This document shows positions 41,386-51,411 of a DNA stretch of 64,000 bases, piece by piece (within the stretch, counting starts at the first letter, position 1; the number at the start of each line of letters is the position of its first letter). Origin of the DNA: Craspedostauros australis. Taxonomy: Eukaryota; Bacillariophyta; Bacillariophyceae; Mastogloiales; Achnanthaceae. Under the pieces are notes generated by a model. The model worked only from the letters and a program-made list of their open reading frames with translations. It was not told the origin of the DNA and did no database searches. The position numbers were made by a program, and so were the translations under genes. Location: NCBI GenBank assembly GCA_026770025.1, contig JAMXDE010000007.1, positions 1,922,001-1,986,000 on the forward strand, written 5' to 3'.

Positions 41386-43821
41386 CTAGACCCCCACGCA
41401 TCGGCGTTTGTCACCGTGTAGATGCGGCTTTCTGGCCTCAGCGGATCGACCCACCTTGGAATGCGAGTCCATCTCCCGTTTCTTGCGGAAGCCATGGGAC
41501 ACCTTGGTGCGAGACTCGATGAATGCTGCCTTGACCCAGAATCCGTCCTTGTTTTTCTTCAGGAAGTTCCCTCCTTTTCTCTTGATCAAATTGACAAGAT
41601 GCTCTGCCATCGCTGTCTTTTCTATCTTCGTGGCTACATCATACTGGCCGTACCATTCGACGATGAGGTCTTTGAGGTACTTGTTCCCAGAATGCTCCTG
41701 GAAAGGCCTACCACGTCCCAACAGAACGTCGTACCTTGATGGTAGATCGATTAGTTCCGGTAGAAGCTCCTTGTCGCAGCATGCTTTCGAATCGGCCGAT
41801 GATGGTGCTCCCGGTGACTCTGCTGGCTCAGCGCCGGGAGAACGAGCAGCCTGAGTATTCTGAGTACTCGCATGGGCGATCTCGGACCGATGATCGACCT
41901 TTGCTCTTTGAGTTCGATATATGTCGCTGTCCGCTTCGACATCACCGCTCGTGAAGGAAGGGGATGTGTTGCTCGAAATTGTATTGCATTGATGCGCGTG
42001 CACCTGCGCAAGCTCTAAGGTCATGTCGGTTGGTGTAGAGGAATTGACCTTGGTTGTCGCCTGGGCAGTGCCACGATCGATGGAATTGCTGGCTTGCAGT
42101 GCTTGATCTTTGAGCTCCGATTGCTGCTGCTGCTGCTGCAAAGGTTGAGCACCGCCATGGTGGGCTGCCATCATTGACATCATGGGCATCTCAGCCATCA
42201 TGTTAAGTTGCATGCTCAGGACCGACTCTTTCCTCTGCCGATATTCCATCCACTTCAAGTGATTGCTCGTCCTGAGGCCACCCTTGTCAGTCACTGGGAC
42301 GAGCGAGATGGGCACGCCGTACCCCATGAGCGAGTAGTGGCACTCCATCTGAGAACCGAAGTGGGTGAGGAACCTGTGGCGAACCTCCTTGGCGACCCCG
42401 AGCCTGATAAGGTTGATGAATTGCTTGATCAGCAATGATTCACGCTCGGCAATGAAGTGGAAGGCCTGTAGTTTGACCGGCATGCAGACAGTCATCTGGC
42501 ACATCTTCCAGAAGCACTCCCGTTGCTCCTTGCTGAGATCGAACACCCAATTGCGAGCGTAGTGGAGGCAGATGAGGCCGCTCTTCTGGGTCTCTTCATC
42601 ATCCAGGATGGCCGTGCAAAAGTAAAACCCTGCTTGCATCATGCTGATGGTTGACTTGAACACCCTTGCGTGTTCTCGAAGCATATCGCAGAGGACGGCA
42701 CGGCCGGCCACGTCTCTGCGTGGCAGCATCTGCATCCGACCACTCTTCAAGGTCGCCTGCGCGTCTGGTGAAAGATTGTCCAGCGTGATTTGGGAGCACA
42801 GCTTTTCGCGCCCAAACAGCTCAAGTTTGAAGTCGAACCACCCAACGAACTTCTTGGCTGCCTTCGCTGCATCGAAGTCCACGGAGCGCAGAAAACGGAG
42901 CCGGAGCGACCGATCTTCGACGTACATCAGCGAGTCTTGTTGCGCCATCTCGTAGGCTGGCTTCTTGGCGATCAGGATCAGCTCCACCTGCAGGTTTTCG
43001 AGAGTCGATTTCAACAGTTCAGGAGTCTCCTCGGTCACTTCGCTGACACCGTTGATATCGGCATATATCCGTTCTCGCTCACGAAGGGTGAGCTCGTTCA
43101 ATTCTCTGGTGACCAAGGTAGTCGCATCGATGCTTTGGGGATCGATTTCCTTCGCTTCGTCCGCTACGAGTATATCCCTTCCGATTCGCCGCAGTGTTTC
43201 GTCAATGAAACCATCGCTCTTGTAGCGTTCCTTCGCTTGCGCCTGTGCTTGTGATGTTCCGTGCGGTCGCAGCACTCCAGATGGACGGCGTGGCAGCCCC
43301 TGCGATTCCAGCACCGCATCGAGATTGGCGTAAAGCGCACCGTTGCGGGTATTGTTGCTAGTGTCATCGCTATTGCTATCGACGATGACGCCAGCGTCAA
43401 GTTCTTGATTCCGTTCGCCGATTCTGTTGTTTGAAGATGAAAATGCTCGGTTCTCAACCGTTTGATGGTCCTTGTTTGTATTGAGTCGATGTTGATGGAC
43501 TTGCTGCAGGTGCTGCTGTTGTGTGTCAATGTCGGCGTCAGTGTCAGATGCATTGGTAGGTTGCGGCGTTGATTGCGATGTTGACGTGAGTGTTGGGGAA
43601 ACTAATTCCATGGAACCACCGCGAAGGTCGGTTGCTCGCGTGTTTCCATCGTCTGCGATTCCATCAGCCAAGCCCTGTGTTCCATCCAGCTCGCCGATCG
43701 GTTCAGACAGCAAGGTCTTCATCCAGTCATTGAAACAGGAAGTGTCATCCTGTTGGTTGAAGATGTAGTCGTCGTAAGGCTGCCCGTCGCTACTATCGCC
43801 GATGTTCAAAGAACGCTTCAT
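41386..43821 (-). CDS. Sec14/CRAL-TRIO-like + DUF6824 protein, paralogue 3
   Basis: 811 residues starting MKRSLNIGDSSDGQPYDDY, like paralogue 1 (MKR.L). The N-terminal 230 residues are disordered and Gln/Asn-rich. The helical region starts about 240 (LTLRERERIYADINGVSEVTEETPELLKSTLENLQVEL). The Sec14-like region extends to about 525 (LRLRFLRSVDFDAAKAAKKFVGWFDFKLELFG; MQMLPRRDVAGRAVLCDML; FLTHFGSQMECHYSLMGYGVP). A Gln-rich linker follows, then DUF6824 at about 690-790: YDVLLGRGRPFQEHSGNKYLKDLIVEWYGQYD..GGNFLKKNKDGFW..KVSHGFRKKREMD. A pure GA/CT tract lies about 265 bp upstream of the ATG. Intronless. Confidence 0.85.
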   Translation of the reverse strand: MKRSLNIGDSSDGQPYDDYIFNQQDDTSCFNDWMKTLLSEPIGELDGTQGLADGIADDGNTRATDLRGGSMELVSPTLTSTSQSTPQPTNASDTDADIDTQQQHLQQVHQHRLNTNKDHQTVENRAFSSSNNRIGERNQELDAGVIVDSNSDDTSNNTRNGALYANLDAVLESQGLPRRPSGVLRPHGTSQAQAQAKERYKSDGFIDETLRRIGRDILVADEAKEIDPQSIDATTLVTRELNELTLRERERIYADINGVSEVTEETPELLKSTLENLQVELILIAKKPAYEMAQQDSLMYVEDRSLRLRFLRSVDFDAAKAAKKFVGWFDFKLELFGREKLCSQITLDNLSPDAQATLKSGRMQMLPRRDVAGRAVLCDMLREHARVFKSTISMMQAGFYFCTAILDDEETQKSGLICLHYARNWVFDLSKEQRECFWKMCQMTVCMPVKLQAFHFIAERESLLIKQFINLIRLGVAKEVRHRFLTHFGSQMECHYSLMGYGVPISLVPVTDKGGLRTSNHLKWMEYRQRKESVLSMQLNMMAEMPMMSMMAAHHGGAQPLQQQQQQSELKDQALQASNSIDRGTAQATTKVNSSTPTDMTLELAQVHAHQCNTISSNTSPSFTSGDVEADSDIYRTQRAKVDHRSEIAHASTQNTQAARSPGAEPAESPGAPSSADSKACCDKELLPELIDLPSRYDVLLGRGRPFQEHSGNKYLKDLIVEWYGQYDVATKIEKTAMAEHLVNLIKRKGGNFLKKNKDGFWVKAAFIESRTKVSHGFRKKREMDSHSKVGRSAEARKPHLHGDKRRCVGV

Positions 43822-44939
43822 GATGTGGATGCTACGGTTGCGTTTTGTCGTCTTTCGGAGACTTTCGTTGCGCAGGCTGTTCAGTTTGTGACAACGAAAT
43901 TATGTTACGATCATGGTTCTGAGCACAGCCTCACCAAAAGCCACGGGACAAGATTGCAAGAACCAGATCCTCGAGGAAGCACGGCCTCCCTTTGTAACAG
44001 GTCGCAGACCCCGTGTGTACTATGAGAATGGTGTGGTGGATGCGCTGGCGGCACCAACACCTTCTTGGGCGGTTTGGTCACCACAGAGAGAGAGGGAGAG
44101 AGAGAGAGCTCAAGACTCCGCTGTGTCGTTGCCTTGTTCCTTGTGTTTTGCCCCACCAAGAGCTCGGGACGCGTTTGGAAAGGACCAGGAGTACCGCACA
44201 GAACAACCCTGACACCCTTTGTGACCAGCATGCCATCGTCAACGAACATCCTCGAATTCATCGATGATCCCAACACCCATCTCCAAAGGCGATGGATGCT
44301 GCAGCACAATCGCCATATCCATAAAGAAATTCGTCCACGATAAAAGTCCAAAATTGTCTCAGGAGACCAAGCAGATTCGAGGGGTGCCAAAATTGGTCTC
44401 CTCAGACCAAAATCAAGTAACGCGACGTTTTATCGCGATGGCATTTTCTTCGACCACCTCGACTAAAACTATTTGTTCGCGCTCACTTTTTCCCCCCCCT
44501 CATATCGTTTTTTCCGATTTCTCACAATATCCTGGCATGCCCTCCTGTTTACTATGGCTCAATGCTTCTCCTGGATGCATTGAGCCACTTGCATCTCATC
44601 ACAGTTCTTTGTATACATACGTTCATTGCATGCTTGTCCACGTCCTCCACGCTCTTCACAGGACATGATCGTTCCGCAGCGTTCTTCCTCTTGTATCACA
44701 ATGATTTGTGGCCGCGCCTCTTCACAGGAACAATACACCACCCCATATTTGATGGACGTTTGTGTGTTATTACTTTGCTATATGTTACATCTTGACCCAT
44801 TCCCATGGCTGTACTTTCCTTGTTGAGCAGCTGCTCGCGTTTGCGGTCGTTGTGGAGTTGTCTCCGAGCGCATCCGCGGTCTCTGTGGTGCTGGTGCATC
44901 GGTGTTTCGCACCACCCCCACTTGGTACATCGCCTTCAT
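43822..44939. promoter_or_regulatory. Promoter of paralogue 3 and left flank of the decayed transposase
   Basis: A GA-rich tract at 44085-44109 (CT on the sense strand of paralogue 3) lies in the presumed leader. Two dyad motifs related to TTTGTCTCCACAGACAAA lie at 44354-44368 and 44393-44410. The 159-codon minus frame at 43911-44390 spans the GA tract and is not called. Confidence 0.4.
44354..44410. repeat. Left pair of dyad repeats (TTGTCTC..GAGACC type)
   Basis: TTGTCTCAGGAGACC at 44354 and TTGGTCTCCTCAGACCAA at 44393. They match the cluster on the other side of the transposase (47782-48616). Confidence 0.75.
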
Positions 44940-47350
44940 CTACCTTCCCTTGCCACCCACTCCAACACAGTGGAGGGCCTGCTTCATGAAGGGAGCTTCA
45001 TTTTTGTGGCCCAGCTTTTCGAGCTTTCTGGCCTTGCCCCGAACCGACTTCATGAACCACGATTGTAACATGAGAGTTGTGAGGTCGTGGTCAAGCTTGT
45101 GCATCCACTCCGAAGTGGTGCTTCCTGCCTGGAAACTGAATGGATGGTTGGGCTCCTGCTCGATCTCCTTCATCGCCAGGGCAACCAATCTCTCCACAAC
45201 CTTCTCTCGTGGCATTTTCGTTGTGTTGGTGTTGGGGAGACGAGCTTTGAGGTCTTTCTTGAGGGAGGCGTCGCTGACAGCCACGAATCGCCGTCAAACC
45301 TTGTTGTCATCAGCGAGGATGGTGCGGAGCATTTTGCATTGTGTGGCTCTGGTTCGCTGGGGCTTGCTGCAGTAAAACATAACCATGAGTTTGATGAACT
45401 CTTTGTCAGGGAAGGCATCCTCTTCAGGGGCATTGTCGCGGAGAGAGGAGAGAAGTGCAATTTCAACATGACGGGAATCGAAGGTGGGAGATGTGGGTTT
45501 GGAGTATAAATCAAGTGCGCGCAATCTCGCTTTTTCTGCTTGCAACGCATGGTGGTACTTCGCCTTCCGACCAAGCACGTCATATCCCAAGTAGCGGCCA
45601 ATGCATTCCCATGCAGTTTGATTGAATATGGTGGCGTTGTTGGTGTTGCACCACTCTCCACTTTCAAGCACCTTCTGTGTCATGCTGTGGGTGGAGGTGC
45701 TCATGAACGTCAAGCGGCGGTGGACGAACCACAGATGGTCACCCTGGCCACAGGTGAGTCCATCCACAGGCAGATCCCACACCATATCTGCCCAACGCTG
45801 TTTCACATTCTTGGATGCGGCAGCCACAACACCGGTTGTGCCAAGGGGAGCTTGGGATATGGCAGCTCTGACTGCTGAGGATCGTGTTGGATTGACAGTG
45901 CACGTTTGGAAGAAATGTGGGTAGTGCGGGGATCTTGGATTGCTCCCATACTTGTCCTCCACCATGTCTTGGTACTTTTGTTGGTCGCTGGCATTGGTGA
46001 GGGTGAGGTCCCACTCGAAGCCACTTGATCTTGTGGAGAGTGCAAGTACAGTTTGTTCGTTGAGACGGTATCCGTAGCATGTCAATTGTTGTTTGCCGAT
46101 GCTGTTGGTGACAGCGCTATGCACCATCCTTGGCCCCTTCCTCTCAATATTCATCTGGAGTGCACCCTTGCCAATGGATGGGCCGAAGGTGAATGGTAGG
46201 TATCCAGCTCGCATGTGTGTACCCTCCAGATTGGCACCCCTAGTAGTGAGGAAGATGGTGGTGCTGTAGCAGTTGTATCCTCGATCTGTCATGAGGGTTA
46301 GATTTCGAAAAGAACCATCTGGCTCTTTTAGTTGGGTGAACAACCGATAGGTGTCGTCATCCAACCCATCTCGGCAAGCGGCCAACCCCACAACAAGTCC
46401 AGAAGCAGACTGGACAAGAGTGTTCAGAGTTAATCTGAAGGAATGCAGAAGACGGAAACGAGACGGAGACCTGGGGTGAGGAATTGAAATATGAAATGGA
46501 GATGCCACCCCTCTGCAACAAAACACACAATGCTGTTTGTCACTTACCCATTACGATTTGCATGAGTATGTCTCATGCCAAGCAGATAGCTGGTCTCTGC
46601 ACGGCTGCTGCAATGGACCTTGTCATCATCCAATGTGACGATCCGATTCGGGCAACAATGACGAAGACAAAGAATCTCAAGCGTCCTGTTGAAAGCCCTT
46701 TCGAATTCGGTCCAAACAAAGCGATGGCCATTCCGAGAGACAGGGTTTCCATTGCATTGAATACGGTCCCAGAGATTGACGTAGTGCTGTCTGGCAGGAA
46801 AGCTGGGAAGCGTGGAAGCGTTGCCGCCATTGTAGAGCCGACGAACGGTGCAGCCTTCCACCATCTGTGATATGATGGCATAGAGGAACTCCATGTACTC
46901 AGCATATGAGAAACCCAGCCCGCTTGGGCCAAATGCACGGATGAAAATGGGAGATGTGGGGCCCAGCACATTGTGGATCAAGTCATGGGGTGTTGGCACG
47001 TATGGTGGAGACCCAGGAGGACTCTTGGGGAAGCGCTGCAAGACAGCTGTTCGCAGTGAACGAGTCTCTTCCTTTGCATGGATGAGAGCAAGCTTGTGCG
47101 CTTCTCCAACAGTCACTTTTGTTGCATGGTCGTAGGCCGAGAGCACCTTCCACTCCACAGAGATCTCCCGACTCCCTTTCTTGGGAGGGAGGACGATGCG
47201 ATGGCTGTAGCCAGGAAGCGAGCACGGTTGGACTCCAAAATCGCCAACAGGATTTGGAGGCGCCAATGTTGGCACTGCGCCCTCGTCATCGCTATTGACA
47301 CAGATCCCATCTCCTTCTTCTTCATGGGTGTGCTTGCCTGCATCACCCAT
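44940..47350 (-). pseudogene. Decayed DDE transposase, possibly piggyBac-like (DDE_Tnp_1_7)
   Basis: Spliced minus-strand frame: 47350-46548, intron 46547-46435, then 46434-45294, giving 647 residues to a TGA at 45294-45296. Possible catalytic residues lie in IVTLDDDKVHCSSR and LMTDRGYN; the latter is followed by L..RG..LEGTHMR, recalling the second Asp block of piggyBac transposases (DNxxxS...L...GT..R). A third acidic residue was not identified. After the TGA the same frame continues 117 codons (RRFVAVSDASLKKDLKARLP.., to 44940), so one nonsense change probably truncated the protein. At the 5' end a different frame reads MASSLPPDAPNANDDLP.. (from about 47488), so an upstream exon or a frameshift is likely. 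Family assignment is tentative; DDE-type transposase is more certain than piggyBac. Confidence 0.55.
46435..46547 (-). other. Intron of the decayed transposase
   Basis: 113-bp phase-2 intron, GTAAGT donor and CTTCAG acceptor on the minus strand; joins HANRNG to LTLNTLVQSASGLVVG in frame. Confidence 0.75.
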
Positions 47351-47781
47351 TCCATCATCCAAAACATGTCCAAAGGGATGAAGCTGCTGGGATGGAGAGA
47401 CATTGCCATGGCCGGTTTTGCAACTGGAGTGGAAGCTGTGGGCAAGTCGTCATTGGCATTGGGAGCATCAGGTGGAAGAGAAGATGCCATGATGAAGGTG
47501 ACGTATCGAAGAAGGCAAGCTGGAAGAAGAAGGCAGTATGGGGGATGCTGCGAATGATAAGCAAGGAGGTGCAAGGTTGATGATGGGATGAAATGAACCA
47601 CAGCAGGCAAGGAGGTTGGAGAGGGAGGGTTGTTGCCATCTGGAGGAAAGCGAAGAAACAATGACGATGAAGAAAATCTTGGAGGAGAAGATGTCAGAAC
47701 GAAGAGCTGGCAGAGTTTCTTTTAGTCGAAGTATTCGACCGCAAAATCCTATCGTGGAGATTTATCACGTGGAACTGAAAA

Positions 47782-48616
47782 TTGTCTCCTCAGACCGGAT
47801 TTTGGCGAACCTCCGGGTAACTTTGTCTCCTGAGCCCAAAATGGCCATTTTTGGTCTCCCCAGACAGAATCTCTCTTTATGGATATCCATAATGATTTTG
47901 GCCTGGTACTGGCCTACGTGGCTTGTCTCCCCAGGCAAATTGGAGGTGCAATTTGTCTCCACAGGCAAATTGGGGTCCATTTGTCTCCACAGACAAACTG
48001 CGACTCAACGGACTAGCCCAAATACGCTTTACGAGAAGCCGTTTTTTTTTCAAACCCTTTTTCGCTGGCCAGGTCGACTCACGACATGCCTCATGTGTTA
48101 AATTTATAATTATCGTTGCAGTTGTGGGAATTGAACAAACAATGATCATGCGTCGTGCGTCACCCTCCTTGTCGTGTCGCACCGTTGCCAGGATTTTGGT
48201 GTTGTTGTCAGGAGCGTGGTGGATGACATCGAAATCAAAAAGTAAAAGCTCATTACCTTAGATCCCATGACGTCAGAAAAGCAAGACAGGCGCACGGAAA
48301 GGAACCCCTGAGACATGACCAATGACGCCGTGTTGCATCGCGACGTTTTTTTTTTTTTTATCGCCAAATAAATGAGTTACTCGAAGGAGTCAGAAAAAAA
48401 AACAACCCACTTTCGGGTTTCGGACCGAAATGGGTTTTTTTTTTTTTGCAACACGGGACATCGTGGAGGAATGTGGGACTTAAGTAGTACGTTGCCATTT
48501 TCGGCGACCTTCCGTTTGTCTCCACAGGCAAATGGGGGTCAATTTGTCTGTGGAGGCAAATTGAGACTTCAATTTGCCTGTGGAGACAAACTACGTAGAG
48601 TTTGTCTCCACAGACA
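47782..48616. repeat. Cluster of ten dyad repeats around TTTGTCTCCACAGACAAA
   Basis: Copies start near 47782, 47822, 47850, 47922, 47952, 47980, 48514, 48542, 48571 and 48601. They vary between CAGAC and CAGGC and occur in both orientations. The best copy (47980-47997) has 7-nt complementary arms TTTGTCT/AGACAAA. Some are preceded by similar sequence (ATTTTCGGCGACCTTCCG at 48497; GATTTTGGCGAACCTCCG at 47799). They look like subterminal binding sites of a transposon. Confidence 0.75.
48394..48447. repeat. A-run/T-run hairpin
   Basis: An A-run followed by CAACCCACTTTCGG pairs with CCGAAATGGG followed by a T-run, with one bulged base and an 8-nt loop. Two other long T-runs lie near 48040 and 48346-48359. 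Confidence 0.65.
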
Positions 48617-49366
48617 TGAAAACCCTCATTATGGATATAGAGATAGTACGTGATGCTGCTTTCTTCGATCCATTTCGGCGGCTTTCCGAGTCGTGAGCGA
48701 GAAAAAGCCAATTCGTCCTTTGCTGCAGTTCTGATCGAAGTGGTCAATCTTGGAAGGAAAATCGTTGTTCGCGAACCAAAGAATCACACGATCCACCATT
48801 CGCCAAAGCAATTTGTGCGCAGCCATGCGTTGGAGTCAAGTGTCCATGTCGCATCACCGACATGCAGATTATTATTACTACTCAACACTGAATAAAGTTA
48901 ATATCGGAATGATGTCAATACGACATGTACCAGACGTCATATTCGCGCTATGTTCAACACTATCGCCAAAACAACACGACACAGTCGCCATCGACGCGCA
49001 TCTCACGAAATGGAAACAAATTTCGGCGAAATCAGAATCACCATTGTTCACCGGCTTTCACACCAAGAGAGATCATCTTGTCAGTATTACCAACAACAAG
49101 AGAAGGAGAAAGTGCGGAAGATCCTGTGTTTGACGTATCGACGACGACTGCTCTCGACGGCGGTGCAGCGCGCATCATTCGACGAAACCTGTTTGTGACG
49201 AGATCCAACCGAGGCAAAGCAACGATGGGAGGAAGGACTAGTCGTACGTGAGATTTCCAGATACTCAACCAACTGATACATACAAACGCACGGATACAAT
49301 CATCGTGCTAGTACTCTACTCTACGTTACACCCAAGGAACGCCGCTGCGACGAGGACAACGAAATC

Positions 49367-50914
49367 ATGCTGCATGATGTGGTGGACGTAATCGGCGACG
49401 CCGTCGATGGCACGCAGGATACCAATGCAATGCCTTCGGAGACGCCGCTCACGCCATTAAGTTCATCTTCAAATTCACGCAGTATCCCGTCGCGGAAAGA
49501 CTGTGGCGATGGCGGATGTGCGGCAGCTGCATCGGCAACCAATCCGCAGCAAGGCAACAACGGTTCGGGCGCTGATGATACTTTCGATCAAGTCATCCAC
49601 TCGATCACGGCTGCGGATGTAGTGTGCGGTAGAGGCAGAGGAGATCACGAGAAATGGCCAGGAACCGTGGTGTATCGCAAACTTGTGAATCAGTACCGTG
49701 AAGAGTACAACACCATGATGACCAGCAAGGCCAGGCCGCAGATGATACAGCAGATCGTTGCGGAAATCTCATCCAGGAACGGCCGCTTCGTTCAGAAGGT
49801 CGCGGAGAAGAAAACGAAACTGCAGAAGAATGGAATCAAGTCCAAGGGCAACTGCAAAACCGAAAGCGGCGCAACATGCGACAGGGTGCTGGCCAACAGA
49901 ACAAGGCGCGGGAGCAAATCGTGTGGGCAGACAGATCATGCCGCAGATCATCAAGAAGATACGTGGATCGTTCTGCCCAAGGACAAGGTTCGAAAGAAGG
50001 TGTCTGACGATCTCCGACGGGCAATCCGACGCGAACGCGTCAGGATCTATCACCAGGTGGTTGCGGACGAAGGCAGCCACCCTCACAATGTGATGGAACG
50101 CACTGCCAGACGGCAAGAGGCTCGGGTGTCGATGGTGGGACACTTTCCCGCGATGAAGCAAACCGATGGAGTCAGCTCGAGCGGTGGAACAGACTGGCCA
50201 TCCATTGCTGAAGAACGGCAGCCGCAGTCTGTATCAACCAAGCTATCATCCCCTTCTCCGCCCAGAAGCGGCACCGGCCATCAAGACGCTTCCGTCCAAA
50301 TGGCTCCGAATCAACAGGTGGGAGGGCTGGCGAATCCACTCGTTTGGCCAAACCAAGTCGCAACCACAGAAACGGGCCTGCCATTGCGTCTTGTGTCATC
50401 ATCACATTCCCACCTCTCAATAGGACCAGCACTACAGCAGGCTTCCGCCTGGCCTCCGCCATCGATTGCGTCCATGTCATTGCCACTGCCGACTTCGCAG
50501 CTCGGCCAAAGTGCAAGAGCCAACGATCCGCACCAAGCTGATCGATCATCGATGAACTCCCAAGCGCTCCCGTCCGGGCTGTGGGATTCTTTGCTTTGCC
50601 AGGCCAATTTGATGAAGTCTTTGCACCAGATCCAACAACAACAACGGCAGCAGCAGCAACACTACCTTCTGGCACATCTGGAGAGACTTGTCCAATCGCA
50701 GCTTTCTGCAAGCGAACAGAGTACGCAACTGGCACAGCATGCCCAAGTAGCCTCCACATCTCCAATGGCACCGACCACGCGGGTCAAGTCTATGCCAGGT
50801 GCGGCTTCAGCAGACGCTGTGTCGACGACCGTCGCAAACCAGCATGAGCGACCACAATCGGTGGATGCAGCATCCGAAGGCCGTGGCACGGCAGTGGCAT
50901 GTGTGCGCGAGTGA
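49367..50914 (+). CDS. DUF6824 protein without a Sec14 region
   Basis: 515 residues. After a Ser/Gly/Asn-rich N-terminus, DUF6824 spans about 78-230 and starts ADVVCGRGRGDHEKWPGTVVYRK, equivalent to the DVLLGRGRPFQ.HSGN start of the paralogues. It continues with ISSRNGRFVQKV and ends DTWIVLPKDKVRKKVSDDLRRAIRRER. Between NGRFVQKV and DTWIVL it carries a Lys/Ser-rich insert of about 50 residues, and the closing basic helix reads RRAIRRER instead of GFRKKRE. The remaining 285 residues are low-complexity, Gln/Pro/Ser-rich, with QQQQRQQQQ, the look of a transcriptional activation region (inference). Likely a divergent member of the same regulatory family. The ATG is the first in frame. Intronless. 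Confidence 0.8.
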   Translation: MLHDVVDVIGDAVDGTQDTNAMPSETPLTPLSSSSNSRSIPSRKDCGDGGCAAAASATNPQQGNNGSGADDTFDQVIHSITAADVVCGRGRGDHEKWPGTVVYRKLVNQYREEYNTMMTSKARPQMIQQIVAEISSRNGRFVQKVAEKKTKLQKNGIKSKGNCKTESGATCDRVLANRTRRGSKSCGQTDHAADHQEDTWIVLPKDKVRKKVSDDLRRAIRRERVRIYHQVVADEGSHPHNVMERTARRQEARVSMVGHFPAMKQTDGVSSSGGTDWPSIAEERQPQSVSTKLSSPSPPRSGTGHQDASVQMAPNQQVGGLANPLVWPNQVATTETGLPLRLVSSSHSHLSIGPALQQASAWPPPSIASMSLPLPTSQLGQSARANDPHQADRSSMNSQALPSGLWDSLLCQANLMKSLHQIQQQQRQQQQHYLLAHLERLVQSQLSASEQSTQLAQHAQVASTSPMAPTTRVKSMPGAASADAVSTTVANQHERPQSVDAASEGRGTAVACVRE

Positions 50915-51411
50915 GTGAGCACGTGAGTATGGGAGGACTCCGTAACAACCATAAGCGAATGAGACGCCTGTTCATTAATCTATGGAGAGTTAGAGGCCAC
51001 TTTCAATCGTTACCCTCTTGACCAGCAGCAACCGTAGTTGAGTCGTCGTAACTTGCGAAACAGTGACGGGGATGATGGACCTGTTGGTCTATTTTGGTTT
51101 AGACATTCGGTTGAATGACGGACGTAGTAGAGATATGTCCTTTTTCGAATGTGTCACACGGACACGCTATTATATACCACCTAATGTAAACTTACCGCAG
51201 CTTTCGCAATCGCACCAGACACGGGACAAGACGAGCAACACGACACGACACAACACGAAGAAAGGGCAAATGACCACACAACAACAACAACAACATCAAC
51301 AACGACAAAGAAGAGGCAGCACACAAGAAACCGCAGTAGCAACACCCAAACACACTGAAGATCCATAGGAACACCGTTACACCCATCTCGTTGGAATCAT
51401 TCATCGAAAGC
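50915..51411. other. Spacer before the ankyrin/TM/polyQ gene
   Basis: About 500 bp; an AC-rich, purine-poor stretch with (CAA)n (51281-51302) lies in the presumed leader. No gene seen. Confidence 0.35.

Larger units (their letters stand above)
47351..49366. other. Right flank of the decayed transposase and promoter of the DUF6824-only gene
   Basis: About 47351-48640 is transposon flank with dyad repeats and T-runs. About 48640-49366 is ordinary spacer ending in the next promoter, which contains GACTAGTCGTACGT at 49236-49249. No gene supported; frames here are short and unlike known families. Confidence 0.4.

Noticed and set aside
43911-44390. Minus-strand 159-codon frame upstream of paralogue 3
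   Set aside because: Spans a GA/CT microsatellite and transposon flank, with no family features.
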